Of a DNA stretch of 64,000 bases, positions 49,317-58,200 are shown piece after piece. How positions within the stretch are numbered: position 1 is the first letter of the stretch; each line of letters opens with the position of its first letter. Made by a program: the position numbers and the translations under genes. The notes below the pieces were generated by a model that saw nothing but the letters and a program-made list of their open reading frames with translations, had not been told where the DNA came from and made no database searches. The stretch spans positions 1 to 64,000 of the forward strand of contig NZ_LMRW01000027.1 in the NCBI RefSeq assembly GCF_001428255.1. The letters are read 5' to 3'. The stretch is from Agromyces sp. Soil535. GTDB taxonomy: Bacteria; Actinomycetota; Actinomycetes; Actinomycetales; Microbacteriaceae.

Positions 49317-50186
49317 ATGAGCAGTGAGGGGCGGGAGCTCGGACGGATGCTGCGCGTCTGGCGCGACCGCGTCGATCCCGGCGAGGCCGGCATCCCGGTC
49401 GGCCCCAAGCGGCGATCCGCCGGCCTTCGACGTGAAGAGGTCGCGCTCGCGGCGGGCGTGTCGGTTGACTACCTCACGCGGCTCGAACAGGGACGCTCGC
49501 AACATCCGTCGCCGCAGGTGCTTTCTGCGCTGGCCCGCACGCTTCGGCTGAGCACCGCGGAACGCGATCACCTGTTCCTGCTCGCCGGCCTCCTCGCACC
49601 GACGGCCGGCACCGTCGATGCGCACCTGACGCCGGGGGTGCAACGCCTCGTCGAGCGGATGCGCGACCTGCCGGTCGCGGTCTTCGACGCGCGCTGGTCG
49701 CTCATCACCTCGAGTCCGCTGTGGGACGCGCTCATGGGCGCGCCACTCGCCGGCGATGCTCGTGGGCGCAACCTCCCTTGGCAGATCTTCCTCGGCTCAC
49801 CGGGCCGGGTGCGCCACAGTCCAGACGAGCGGCGGGCACTCGAGTCCGAGGTCGTCGCCGACCTCCGTCAGGCGAGCGCCCGCTACCCGCGCGATCGCGA
49901 GCTCGCCGACCTCGTGCACGGGCTTCGGGCGGAATCGCCCAGGTTCGCCGAGCTCTGGGAGCGCGCCGAAGTGACTGCGCACACGGCCGACCGCAAGACG
50001 ATCGAGCACCCCGAAGTCGGAACGCTCACGCTCGACTGCGACGTGCTCACCGTGCAGGGAGCCGACCTGCGGATCGTCGCCTACTCCGCCGTGGCCGGCA
50101 GCGCCGATGCTGCGGCGCTCGACCTGCTTCGGGTCATCGGAGGGGTGCCGCACGCCGAGTCCCACGCCCGAGCCCAGGCTCGATGA
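49317..50186 (+). CDS. XRE-family regulator with MmyB-like ligand-binding domain
   Basis: A 289-residue protein. The HTH is RRSAGLRREEVALAAGVSVDYLTRLEQGRSQHPSPQVLSALARTL; the C-terminal part LTPGVQRLVERMRDLPVAVFDARWSLITSSPLWDALMG belongs to the MmyB-like (PAS-related) domain thought to bind fatty acids or other hydrophobic ligands. CATACT (49305-49310) lies 6 nt before the ATG, hence leaderless. It probably controls the divergent SDR gene. Confidence 0.93.
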   Translation: MSSEGRELGRMLRVWRDRVDPGEAGIPVGPKRRSAGLRREEVALAAGVSVDYLTRLEQGRSQHPSPQVLSALARTLRLSTAERDHLFLLAGLLAPTAGTVDAHLTPGVQRLVERMRDLPVAVFDARWSLITSSPLWDALMGAPLAGDARGRNLPWQIFLGSPGRVRHSPDERRALESEVVADLRQASARYPRDRELADLVHGLRAESPRFAELWERAEVTAHTADRKTIEHPEVGTLTLDCDVLTVQGADLRIVAYSAVAGSADAAALDLLRVIGGVPHAESHARAQAR

Positions 50187-50232
50187 TGCCCGGCGGCTGG
50201 CTTGGGCTGCCGTCGCTCCCGGCGATGCGCCG

Positions 50233-50595
50233 TCACACGTCACGCTCGTCGGGCGGGACCGGCCGTGGCGCGGCGGGCAGCAGCCCGAGGTTCGCGAGGA
50301 GGGTGGCGACGCCGCCGTCCGACACGGAGAAGCACTCCCAGCCCGGCCCGCCCGGCGCGAAGACCTCGAACGACGTGCGGAATCCGGCCGCGCTCGTGTC
50401 GTACGCGGCGACGTAGACGGCGCACACCCGGTCGGCGGCGGACTTCGCCACGCCGTACGCCGAGAGCACGAGGGGGAGCACCAGCGCGCCGAGCGCGACG
50501 AGCACGGCGACGCGCAGCGCCTTCTGTCGGCGCTGGCCGGGCGTGGGCGCGTCGTCCCAGGGGTCGGGCTCGAGCTCAGGATGCCGCTCGCTCAT
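50233..50595 (-). CDS. Single-pass membrane protein, 120 residues
   Basis: Starts MSERHPELEPDPWDDAPTPGQ, followed by one membrane helix (ALRVAVLVALGALVLPLVLSAYGVA, about residues 27-51) and an extracytoplasmic tail with two cysteines (DRVCAVY, GWECFSV) that could form a disulfide. No family recognised. It lies 46 bp from the convergent XRE gene and may follow gnd in the same transcript. Confidence 0.75.
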   Translation of the reverse strand: MSERHPELEPDPWDDAPTPGQRRQKALRVAVLVALGALVLPLVLSAYGVAKSAADRVCAVYVAAYDTSAAGFRTSFEVFAPGGPGWECFSVSDGGVATLLANLGLLPAAPRPVPPDERDV

Positions 50596-50663
50596 GCTGC
50601 ACCGCCTCCGACGAAGACCGACGCCACGCCCGGCATCCGCTCGCCCCTTCGCTCGCTCCCCAC

Positions 50664-52127
50664 CTAGTGCGAGGAGGGCGCGGTCTCGATCTCGCTGTGG
50701 TCGCCCGACCAGAGCGTGTGGAACACGCCCGGCTTGTCGACGCGCTTGTAGGTGTGTGCCCCGAAGAAGTCGCGCTGGCCCTGGATGAGCGCGGCCGGGA
50801 GCCGCTTCGCGCGCAGGCCGTCGTAGTACGCGAGCGACGACGAGAAAGCGGGGGTGGGGATACCGGCCTGCGCGGCGATCGCGATGACACGGCGCCAGCT
50901 CTCCTGCGCGCCGGCGACCGCATCGCGGAAGTACGGGGCGACCACGAGGGCGACGAGCGACGGGTCGTCGGCGTACGCCTCGGCGATGCGGTTGAGGAAG
51001 CGCGCGCGGATGATGCAACCCGCACGCCAGATCTTGGCGATGTCGCCCTTCCTGATGTCCCAGCCGAACTGCTCGGCGCCGGCGACGATCTCATCGAAGC
51101 CCTGCGAGTACGCGATGATCTTCGAGGCGTACAGGGCGCGGCGCACGTCCTCGATGAACGCGTCGGCGTCGGCCTCGGCCACCTTCCACTCGCTCGAGGG
51201 ACCGGGCAGGTCGGATGCCGCGTCGCGCTGCGCGCGCTTGGACGAGAGGCTGCGCGCGAACACGGCCTCGGCGATGCCCGAGGTCGGCACGCCGAGGTCG
51301 AGGGCGTTCTGCACGGTCCACGCGCCGGTGCCCTTGGCGCCCGCCTCGTCGAGGATGACGTCGACGAGCGGCTCGCCCGTCGCGGCATCCGTCTGGCGCA
51401 GCACCTCGGCGGTGATCTCGATGAGGTAGCTCTCGAGCTCGCCGGTGTTCCACTCGGCGAAGACGTCGGCGATCTCGGCGGGGCTCTTGCCCGTGCCCTG
51501 GCGGATGAGGTCGTAGGCCTCGGCGATGAGCTGCATGTCGGCGTACTCGATGCCGTTGTGCACCATCTTCACGAAGTGGCCGGCGCCGTCGGTGCCGACA
51601 TGCGTGACGCACGGCTCGCCGTCGGGCGCGACCGCCGCGATCGTGCGAAGGATCGGGCCGAGCGTCTCGTATGCCTCGGCGGTGCCGCCGGGCATGATCG
51701 AGGGGCCGTTGAGCGCGCCCTCCTCGCCGCCCGAGACGCCCATGCCGACGAAGTGGATGCCGGTGGGCTTGATCTCGGTCTCGCGGCGGATCGTGTCGTG
51801 GAAGTTCGCGTTGCCGCCGTCGACGATGATGTCGCCCGGCTCGAAACGGGAGACGAGCTCGGAGATCACGGCGTCGGTGCCCTTGCCGGCCTGCACCATG
51901 ATGATCGCGGTGCGCGGCTTCGCGAGCGAGGCGACGAACTCGTCGTAGCCCTCGGAGGCGACGAAGTCCGCTTCGGGGTGCTCGGAGGTCAGCGTGCGGG
52001 TGCGCCCGGGAGTGCGGTTGAACACCGCCACGGAGTTGCCCTCGCGGCTCGCGAGGTTGCGGGCGAGGTTCGACCCCATCACCGCGAGTCCGACGACGCC
52101 GATGTTTGCTGATCCGTTTGCAGGCAC
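50664..52127 (-). CDS. gnd: 6-phosphogluconate dehydrogenase, decarboxylating
   Basis: A 487-residue enzyme of the pentose phosphate pathway. NIGVVGLAVMGSNLARNLA is the NADP-binding start, DGGNANFHDTIRRE and VGMGVSGGEEGALNGPSIMPGG follow, and the signature ILDEAGAKGTGAWT is typical. GTG at 52127 is preferred over GTG 52133 because the GAGGAG Shine-Dalgarno is about 7 nt from the former and only 1 nt from the latter. It is divergent from gntK, which feeds it 6-phosphogluconate. Confidence 0.96.
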   Translation of the reverse strand: MPANGSANIGVVGLAVMGSNLARNLASREGNSVAVFNRTPGRTRTLTSEHPEADFVASEGYDEFVASLAKPRTAIIMVQAGKGTDAVISELVSRFEPGDIIVDGGNANFHDTIRRETEIKPTGIHFVGMGVSGGEEGALNGPSIMPGGTAEAYETLGPILRTIAAVAPDGEPCVTHVGTDGAGHFVKMVHNGIEYADMQLIAEAYDLIRQGTGKSPAEIADVFAEWNTGELESYLIEITAEVLRQTDAATGEPLVDVILDEAGAKGTGAWTVQNALDLGVPTSGIAEAVFARSLSSKRAQRDAASDLPGPSSEWKVAEADADAFIEDVRRALYASKIIAYSQGFDEIVAGAEQFGWDIRKGDIAKIWRAGCIIRARFLNRIAEAYADDPSLVALVVAPYFRDAVAGAQESWRRVIAIAAQAGIPTPAFSSSLAYYDGLRAKRLPAALIQGQRDFFGAHTYKRVDKPGVFHTLWSGDHSEIETAPSSH

Positions 52128-52247
52128 GAACACTCTCCTCGTGGGTTCTGGGGGGTCGCCTCCAGCGTACTGTGAGCGCGGCTCACCGTTGCGCGCTGTT
52201 GCTGTGAGGGCCGGATGCCGCGGCACCGTGTGGGCTAGCCTGCACGC

Positions 52248-52775
52248 ATGACCGACGACGCCGATCCGCCCCGCCTCGTCGTCATGGGTCCGAGCGGCGC
52301 CGGCAAGTCCGTGGTGGGCGCCGCGCTCGCCGACCGCCTCGCCGAGCGCTTCCCCGGCGTCGAGTTCGTCGACGCCGACGACCTGCACCCGACGTCGAAC
52401 GTCGAGAAGATGCGCCACGGCATCCCGCTGGACGACGACGACCGGTGGCCGTGGCTCCGGCTGGTGGGGGAGGCGCTCGCGGCGGGCGATGGCGGCCGCG
52501 TGGTGGCGTGCTCTGCGCTGCGACGGGCGTACCGTGACGCCATCCGTTCGGCCTGTCCCGATGCGGAGTTCGTGGAACTCGTCGTGCCTGCCCGTGAGCT
52601 CGACGAGCGCGTCGGCGGCCGCCCCGGCCACTTCATGCCCGCCGCGCTGCTCGTGTCGCAGCTCGATGCCCTCGAGCCCCTGGGCGCCGACGAACCGGGC
52701 GTGCGCGTCGAGAATGTCGGGCCCGTCGAGACGGTCGTCACGCGCGCGATCGCAGCGCTCCGGCCGGGCTGGTAG
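52248..52775 (+). CDS. gntK: Gluconokinase
   Basis: A 175-residue P-loop kinase: VVMGPSGAGKSVVGAALADRL (Walker A), FVDADDLHPTSNVEKMRHGIPLDDDDRWPWL and ACSALRRAYRDAIR are typical of GntK. It phosphorylates gluconate to 6-phosphogluconate, the Gnd substrate. ATG is 6 nt after TAGCCT (52236-52241), so leaderless. I see no GntR-type gene nearby. Its stop codon overlaps the -10 box of the rplY promoter. Confidence 0.95.
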   Translation: MTDDADPPRLVVMGPSGAGKSVVGAALADRLAERFPGVEFVDADDLHPTSNVEKMRHGIPLDDDDRWPWLRLVGEALAAGDGGRVVACSALRRAYRDAIRSACPDAEFVELVVPARELDERVGGRPGHFMPAALLVSQLDALEPLGADEPGVRVENVGPVETVVTRAIAALRPGW

Positions 52776-52995
52776 ACTCTCCCCTTGGTCTTCCGTGCTC
52801 AGGCGCGGGGGCTGGCAACTTCGGCGAGGGAGGCCCGGGTCGTTCGCGAGAGCGAGCGGCGGGGCATCCGTGATCGACGCGGTGGAACCAGGCTTCACGG
52901 CTTTTCCTCACGCACCAGCGCATGTCACATGCCGCGCGTTCGAGTCGAAACAACAGACACACGATCTGGGCCGCGAGCCCGCTAGGAGAACCACC
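52773..52995 (+). promoter_or_regulatory. rplY promoter and long 5' leader
   Basis: TAGACT (52773-52778) overlaps the gntK stop and is the likely -10 box; transcription would start near 52785, giving a leader of about 210 nt, by far the longest in the window. It contains hairpin-forming segments, for example CGTTCGC-GAGA-GCGAGCG (near 52842-52859) and GCATG-TCA-CATGC (near 52919-52931), then GGAGAA before the ATG. I see no reading frame with coding character in it. Such a leader suggests post-transcriptional control, possibly ribosomal-protein feedback. Confidence 0.55.
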
Positions 52996-53634
52996 ATGGA
53001 CGAAGAGAACAAGGTCGTCGCAGACCCGCGCGAGACGTTCGGCAAGGGCGCGGCCCGCAAGATCCGCGCCGCCGGCAAGATCCCTGCCGTGCTCTACGGC
53101 CACGGCACCGACCCGCAGCACCTCACGCTCCCCGGCCACCAGGTCGGGCTGCTCATCCGCAAGGCGAACGCCGTGCTCGACCTGCAGATCGCGGGCAAGA
53201 GCCAGATCGCCCTCGTGAAGGACGTGCAGAAGGACCCGGTGCACCAGGTCATCGAGCACATCGACCTCATCGTCATCAGGCGCGGCGAGAAGGTCCAGGT
53301 CGAGGTGCCCGTGCACCTCGAGGGCGAGTCGTACCCCGGCACCATCGCCGATCTCGATGCCAAGACCCTCCTGCTCGAGGTCGAGGCGACGCGCATCCCC
53401 GAGAACATCGTCGTGTCGATCGAGGGTCTCGAGGACGGCTCGCAGATCCACGCCACCGAGGTCGAGCTGCCCGCGGGCGCGACGCTCGTGAGCGACCCCG
53501 AGACGCTCGTCGTGCTCGTGCACGTGCCGCAGAAGGTCGACCTGGGTGAGGAGGCCGCCGAGGCCGCCGCCGAGGAGGCCGCCGAGGCCGAGGCGCCCGT
53601 CGCCGAGGAGGCTGCGGCCGAGTCGGCCGAGTAG
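52996..53634 (+). CDS. rplY: 50S ribosomal protein L25 / general stress protein Ctc
   Basis: A 212-residue protein of the long (TL5/Ctc) type: FGKGAARKIRAAGKIPAVLYGHGTDPQHLTL starts the 5S rRNA-binding domain, and RRGEKVQVEVPVHLEGESYPG begins the C-terminal domain. The last 35 residues are an Ala/Glu-only tail. L25 binds 5S rRNA in the large subunit. It precedes pth, with which it is usually clustered. Confidence 0.95.
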   Translation: MDEENKVVADPRETFGKGAARKIRAAGKIPAVLYGHGTDPQHLTLPGHQVGLLIRKANAVLDLQIAGKSQIALVKDVQKDPVHQVIEHIDLIVIRRGEKVQVEVPVHLEGESYPGTIADLDAKTLLLEVEATRIPENIVVSIEGLEDGSQIHATEVELPAGATLVSDPETLVVLVHVPQKVDLGEEAAEAAAEEAAEAEAPVAEEAAAESAE

Positions 53635-53752
53635 CCACCGCGCGACCACGCGCACGGGGCCTGCGGCACCGCATCCGGGTACTCTCGGAGGCGGGCCACA
53701 GGCCCCGTTCCACTTCCCCGTTCGTTTCCACGCAGTCGAGAGGAGCCGTGTG

Positions 53753-54382
53753 ATGGGTCTCCTCGATCGGCTGCGCCCCCGCCGGAAGGACGACGCCGTG
53801 GCTGACAACACGTGGCTCGTGGTGGGGCTCGGCAATCCCGGGCCCCAGTACGCCGGCAACCGGCACAACGTCGGCCAGATGGTCGCCGACGAGCTCTCGG
53901 CACGCATCGGCGCCGCCTTCAAGACGCATAAGACGCCGTCGCGGGTGGCCGAGGGCTTCCTCGGCCCGGGCGGCCCGAAGCTCGTGATCGCGAAGCCGAA
54001 CGGCTACATGAACGTCTCAGGCGGCCCGGTGTCGGCGCTGCTCAAGTACTACTCGGTGCCCGTCGACCGACTCATCGTCATCCACGACGAGCTCGACATC
54101 CCCTTCGACACCGTGCGGCTGAAGCAGGGAGGCGGCCACGGCGGCCACAACGGCATCCGCGACGTCTCGAAGGCGACCGGCGCGGGTCCGTTCACGCGCG
54201 TGCGAGTCGGCATCGGCCGCCCGCCCGGCCGCCAGGACGCGGCCGATTTCGTGCTGAAGGACTTCTCGGGCACCGAGCGCCAGGCGCTGCCGAACCTGCT
54301 GTCGGATGCCGCGGACGCCGTCGAGGCGATCGTGTCGGAGGGCATCGTGGCCGCGCAGCAGCGGTTCCACTCGCCGGCCTGA
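53753..54382 (+). CDS. pth: Peptidyl-tRNA hydrolase
   Basis: A 209-residue enzyme that recycles peptidyl-tRNA. WLVVGLGNPGPQYAGNRHNVGQM includes the catalytic histidine and Asn; KPNGYMNVSGGPV and HDELDIPFDTVRLKQGGGHGGHNGIRDV are further Pth motifs. ATG 53753 has AGGAG at the right distance; GTG 53798, just before the conserved part and itself after GGAAGGA, is a good alternative that would remove 15 residues. Follows rplY by 118 bp. Confidence 0.95.
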   Translation: MGLLDRLRPRRKDDAVADNTWLVVGLGNPGPQYAGNRHNVGQMVADELSARIGAAFKTHKTPSRVAEGFLGPGGPKLVIAKPNGYMNVSGGPVSALLKYYSVPVDRLIVIHDELDIPFDTVRLKQGGGHGGHNGIRDVSKATGAGPFTRVRVGIGRPPGRQDAADFVLKDFSGTERQALPNLLSDAADAVEAIVSEGIVAAQQRFHSPA

Positions 54383-54432
54383 GCGACTGCGCCTCGGCGC
54401 CGGCGTTCGACCCTCGTCGGAGCCGACCCCGC

Positions 54433-55158
54433 TCAGATGAGGCCGCGGAGGAAGTCCTCTGGCGAGACGCCCTCGCTCCTCGCCCGCTGCAGCAGCCGCT
54501 CGTACTCCTCGGTCGAGAGCTCGATCGTGAGCGCGTGCCACGGCTCTGCGGGCTCATCGAGCACGAAGAGCGCGTCGTCATCGTCGTCGGATGCCACCTC
54601 GAACGCACCATCGGGGCCTTCATCGACGTCGGGCTCGACGTCACCGGGCCACTCGACGATCTCGTCCACCTGGATCGGGACCGAGGGTGGGCCGTCATAG
54701 GTCCACCCCGGCCCGGACGGCACCGACGTGGCTCCGCGGCGGTAGGCCTCCGCGACCGCGCGCGCCCGGGCATCCGCCGCCTCGTTGAGGGTGTGGCCGA
54801 CGTGTCCCTTCACCCACTCGAACCGATAGCGGCGGCCGGCCAGCACGGCGTCGAGCTGCTGGAGCAACTCGACGTTCATGACCGGCTTGCCGTCGGCCTT
54901 GCGCCACCCCTTGCGCTTCCACCCGGCCATCCACCTCGTCACGGCGTTGATCACGTACTGGCTGTCGCACAGCACGTGCACCTCGTCGTCGAGGTGCGCC
55001 GTCGCGCGGAAGAGCTCGAGCACCGCCGTGAGCTCGGCCTGGTTGTTCGTCGCGTGCGGCCACCCGCCCGCGGCCCAGCACCCGTCGTCCACGTACCAGG
55101 CCCAGCCGGCGGGGCCGGGGTTTCCGAGAGCCGATCCGTCGGCAGCGGCGATGATCAC
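54433..55158 (-). CDS. Ribonuclease HI-like protein with C-terminal extension
   Basis: Residues 1-135 form an RNase HI domain with the catalytic carboxylates Asp7 (AADGSALGNPG), Glu42 (NNQAELTAV), Asp65 (LCDSQYVINA) and Asp129, plus His119 in VKGHVGHT. It should cleave RNA in RNA-DNA hybrids. A further 100 residues follow: an acidic linker (EVASDDDDDALFV) and a terminal LTIELSTEEYERLLQRARSEG-type strand-helix-helix of ribbon-helix-helix look. The standard enzyme ends near residue 150. GTG 55158 is preceded by AAGGGA. It lies convergent to pth and divergent from mfd. Confidence 0.9.
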   Translation of the reverse strand: MIIAAADGSALGNPGPAGWAWYVDDGCWAAGGWPHATNNQAELTAVLELFRATAHLDDEVHVLCDSQYVINAVTRWMAGWKRKGWRKADGKPVMNVELLQQLDAVLAGRRYRFEWVKGHVGHTLNEAADARARAVAEAYRRGATSVPSGPGWTYDGPPSVPIQVDEIVEWPGDVEPDVDEGPDGAFEVASDDDDDALFVLDEPAEPWHALTIELSTEEYERLLQRARSEGVSPEDFLRGLI

Positions 55159-55268
55159 AGGGGTCCCTTCGAGCGCGGTGCGCGCTCATCGTATCGGGAG
55201 CCCGGAACTCGGCGGGCGAGTTGCATCCGCGCTCAGCGGACGGCGGCGGCCGCGTCGGAGGCCGCGCG

Positions 55269-55281
55269 TAGACTCGTACGG
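55269..55281 (+). promoter_or_regulatory. Leaderless promoter of mfd
   Basis: TAGACT (55269-55274) is followed after 6 nt by the GTG start codon of mfd at 55281, so RNA synthesis would start at or next to the codon. It is a representative of the TANNNT-N6/7-start pattern seen at many genes of this window. Confidence 0.7.
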
Positions 55282-58200
55282 TGATCCTGCAGGGCTTGAA
55301 CACGGCGCTTTCGCGCGCCTCCACAATCGACGGCGCACTCGCCGAGGCCCTGCGGAATGCCGACTTCTCGGCGCCCGCCGGCATCGACGCGTCCCTCCTG
55401 GCCGGCCTCCTGCAGCGTCGAGCCGAGGCCGGACTGCCGCCGGCGCTGCTCGTCATCACCGCGACGAGCCGGGAGGGGGAGTCGGTGCGATCGTCGATCG
55501 CGCCCTACCTCGACGGTGCCGAGGTCCTCGAGTTCCCCGCATGGGAGACGCTGCCGCACGAGCGGCTGAGCCCGTCGGCCGAGACGGTCGGTCGCCGCCT
55601 GCACGCCCTGCGCCGCATGCGCGAGTGGGCCGAGGCCGGCTCGCGGCATCCGCTCGTCGTCGTCGCCTCGGTGCGGGCGGCGCTGCAGCCGCTCGCCGAC
55701 AACCTCGCCGAGCTCGCGCCGATCGAGCTCGTCGCGGGCGGCCGGGGGTACGACCTCGCCGACCTCGCCACCCACCTCGTCGACCTCGCCTACTCGCGCG
55801 TCGACATGGTCGCCCGGCGCGGCGAGTTCGCCGTGCGCGGCGGCATCCTCGACGTGTTCCCGCCCACCGCCGATCACCCCGTGCGGGTGGAGTTCTTCGG
55901 CGACGAGGTCGAGGAGCTGCGCGCGTTCTCCGTCGCCGACCAGCGGTCGCTGCCCGGCGCGGTCGAGCGGGTTCAGCTCGCCCCGAGCCGGGAGCTCCTG
56001 CTGACCCCGGCCGTCCGGCAGCGCGCCCGCGAGATGGTGCACGAGTTCCCGAGCCTCGCCGGCCTGCTCGAGAAGGTCGCGGAGGGCATCCCGGTCGAGG
56101 GCATGGAGTCGCTCGCCCCAGCCCTGCTCGAGCGATTGGTGCCGCTCGCCCACTACCTGCCCGAGGGGGCCGCCGTCGCCGTGCTCCAACCCGAGCGCGT
56201 CACCGGCCGGGCGGTCAGCCTCGCCGAGACGAATCGCGAGTTCCTCGGCGCGGCGTGGAGCGCCGCCACCGCCGGCGCGGAGGCGCCGATCGACCCTTCG
56301 ACGTGGCTCAGGACAAGCCTCGCGGCCGGCGATTTCCTCACCGTCCGCGAGTTCCGTCGGGCGGCGCTGTTCAGCGCACCGGGCGAGCCCGACCCGCGGC
56401 GGGTGTGGTGGACGTTCTCGAGCTTCGACATGGGCGATGCCGCCGAGGTCGTGGCTGCATCGTCGGATGCCGCGGCAGCCGAGGCGGCGGCGGGTGTCGC
56501 GTCCGAGTACGTGCGCGTCGCCGCGAACGCGATGCCGACCTTCGCGGGCAACGTCGCCGGTGCGGTCGACCACGCCGGAGAGCGTCTGCGCGACGGGTGG
56601 AGCCTCGTCGTCGCATCCGCAGGGCACGGACTCGTGGAGCGCGCCCGCGACGTGCTCGCCGAGGCGGGGCTCGCCGCACGCATCGTCGAGCAGGTCCCGG
56701 CCGAGCTCGAACCGGGCGTCGCCTACCTCGTCCAGGCCGACGCATCACGAGGGTTCGAGGTGCCCGAGGCGAAGCTCTCGCTCATCGCCGAGGCCGAGTT
56801 CTACGGGCGCGCCGCCGGGTATGACGCGCGCCAGAGCAACAAGCTCGCCACCCGCCGGCGCAACGTCGTCGACCCGTTGCAGTTGAAGGCGGGCGACCAC
56901 GTCGTGCACCAGACGCACGGCATCGGCCGCTTCGTCGAGATGGTGCAGCGCGAGGTCGCGACCGGCAGCCGCCCGACCGGTCCCAGCCGCACCGCCGGCA
57001 TCCAGCAGGCTCCGACCGCGGTGAGGGAGTACCTCGTGCTCGAGTACGCGCCGTCGAAGCGCGGCCAGCCGGGCGACAAGCTGTTCGTGCCGACCGACCA
57101 GCTCGACCTGCTGAGCCGCTACGTCGGCGGCGAGGCGCCGGCGCTGTCGAAGATGGGCGGCAGCGACTGGGCGCAGGCGAAGGGCCGCGCTCGCAGGGCC
57201 GTGCGCGAGATCGCGGTCGAGCTCGTGAAGCTCTACTCGGCGCGCATGGCCGCCAAGGGTCACGCGTTCGGCCCCGACACCCCGTGGCAGCACGAGCTCG
57301 AGGAGGCGTTCCCGTTCGCCGAGACGCCCGACCAGCTGCAGACCATCGACGAGGTGAAGGCCGACATGCAGCGGCCGATCCCCATGGATCGACTCCTCGC
57401 GGGCGACGTGGGCTTCGGCAAGACCGAGGTCGCGGTGCGCGCCGCGTTCAAGGCCATCCAGGAGGGCAAGCAGGTCGCGATGCTCGTGCCGACGACCCTG
57501 CTGGTGAGGCAGCACTTCGAGACCTTCGGCGAGCGGTTCGCGGGATTCCCCGTGCACGTGCGCGCGCTGTCGCGGTTCCAGTCCGACAAGGAGGTGCGCG
57601 AGACCGTCGCGGGCCTCGCCGACGGCACGGTCGACATGGTCATCGGCACCCATCGCATCCTCACCGAGCAGGTGAAGTTCAAGGACGTGGGCCTCCTCAT
57701 CATCGACGAGGAGCAGCGGTTCGGCGTCGAGCACAAGGACGCGCTGAAGAAGCTCAAGACCAACGTCGACATCCTCGCCATGAGCGCCACGCCCATTCCG
57801 CGCACGCTCGAGATGGCCGTCACCGGCATCCGCGAGATGTCCACGCTGGCCACGCCGCCCGAGGACCGCCACCCGATCCTCACGTTCGTGGGCCCGTACT
57901 CCGAACAGCAGGTCGCCGCGGCGATCCGGCGCGAGATGCTCCGCGAGGGCCAGGTGTTCTTCGTGCACAACCGCGTGTCCTCCATCAACCGGATCGCCGC
58001 GCAACTCTCCGAGCTCGTGCCAGAGGCGCGCATCGCCGTCGCGCACGGGCAGCTCAACGAGCACCTGCTCGAGCAGATCGTGGTCGACTTCTGGGAGCGC
58101 AAGTTCGACGTGCTCGTCTCGACGACGATCATCGAGACCGGCCTCGACATCTCCAACGCCAACACGATCATCATCGACCGGGCCGACAAGTACGGCCTCT

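Noticed and set aside
52922-52995. An ATG-initiated frame in the rplY leader as a regulatory upstream ORF.
   Set aside because: It has no Shine-Dalgarno and simply runs into the rplY gene in another frame with Arg/Ser-rich sequence.
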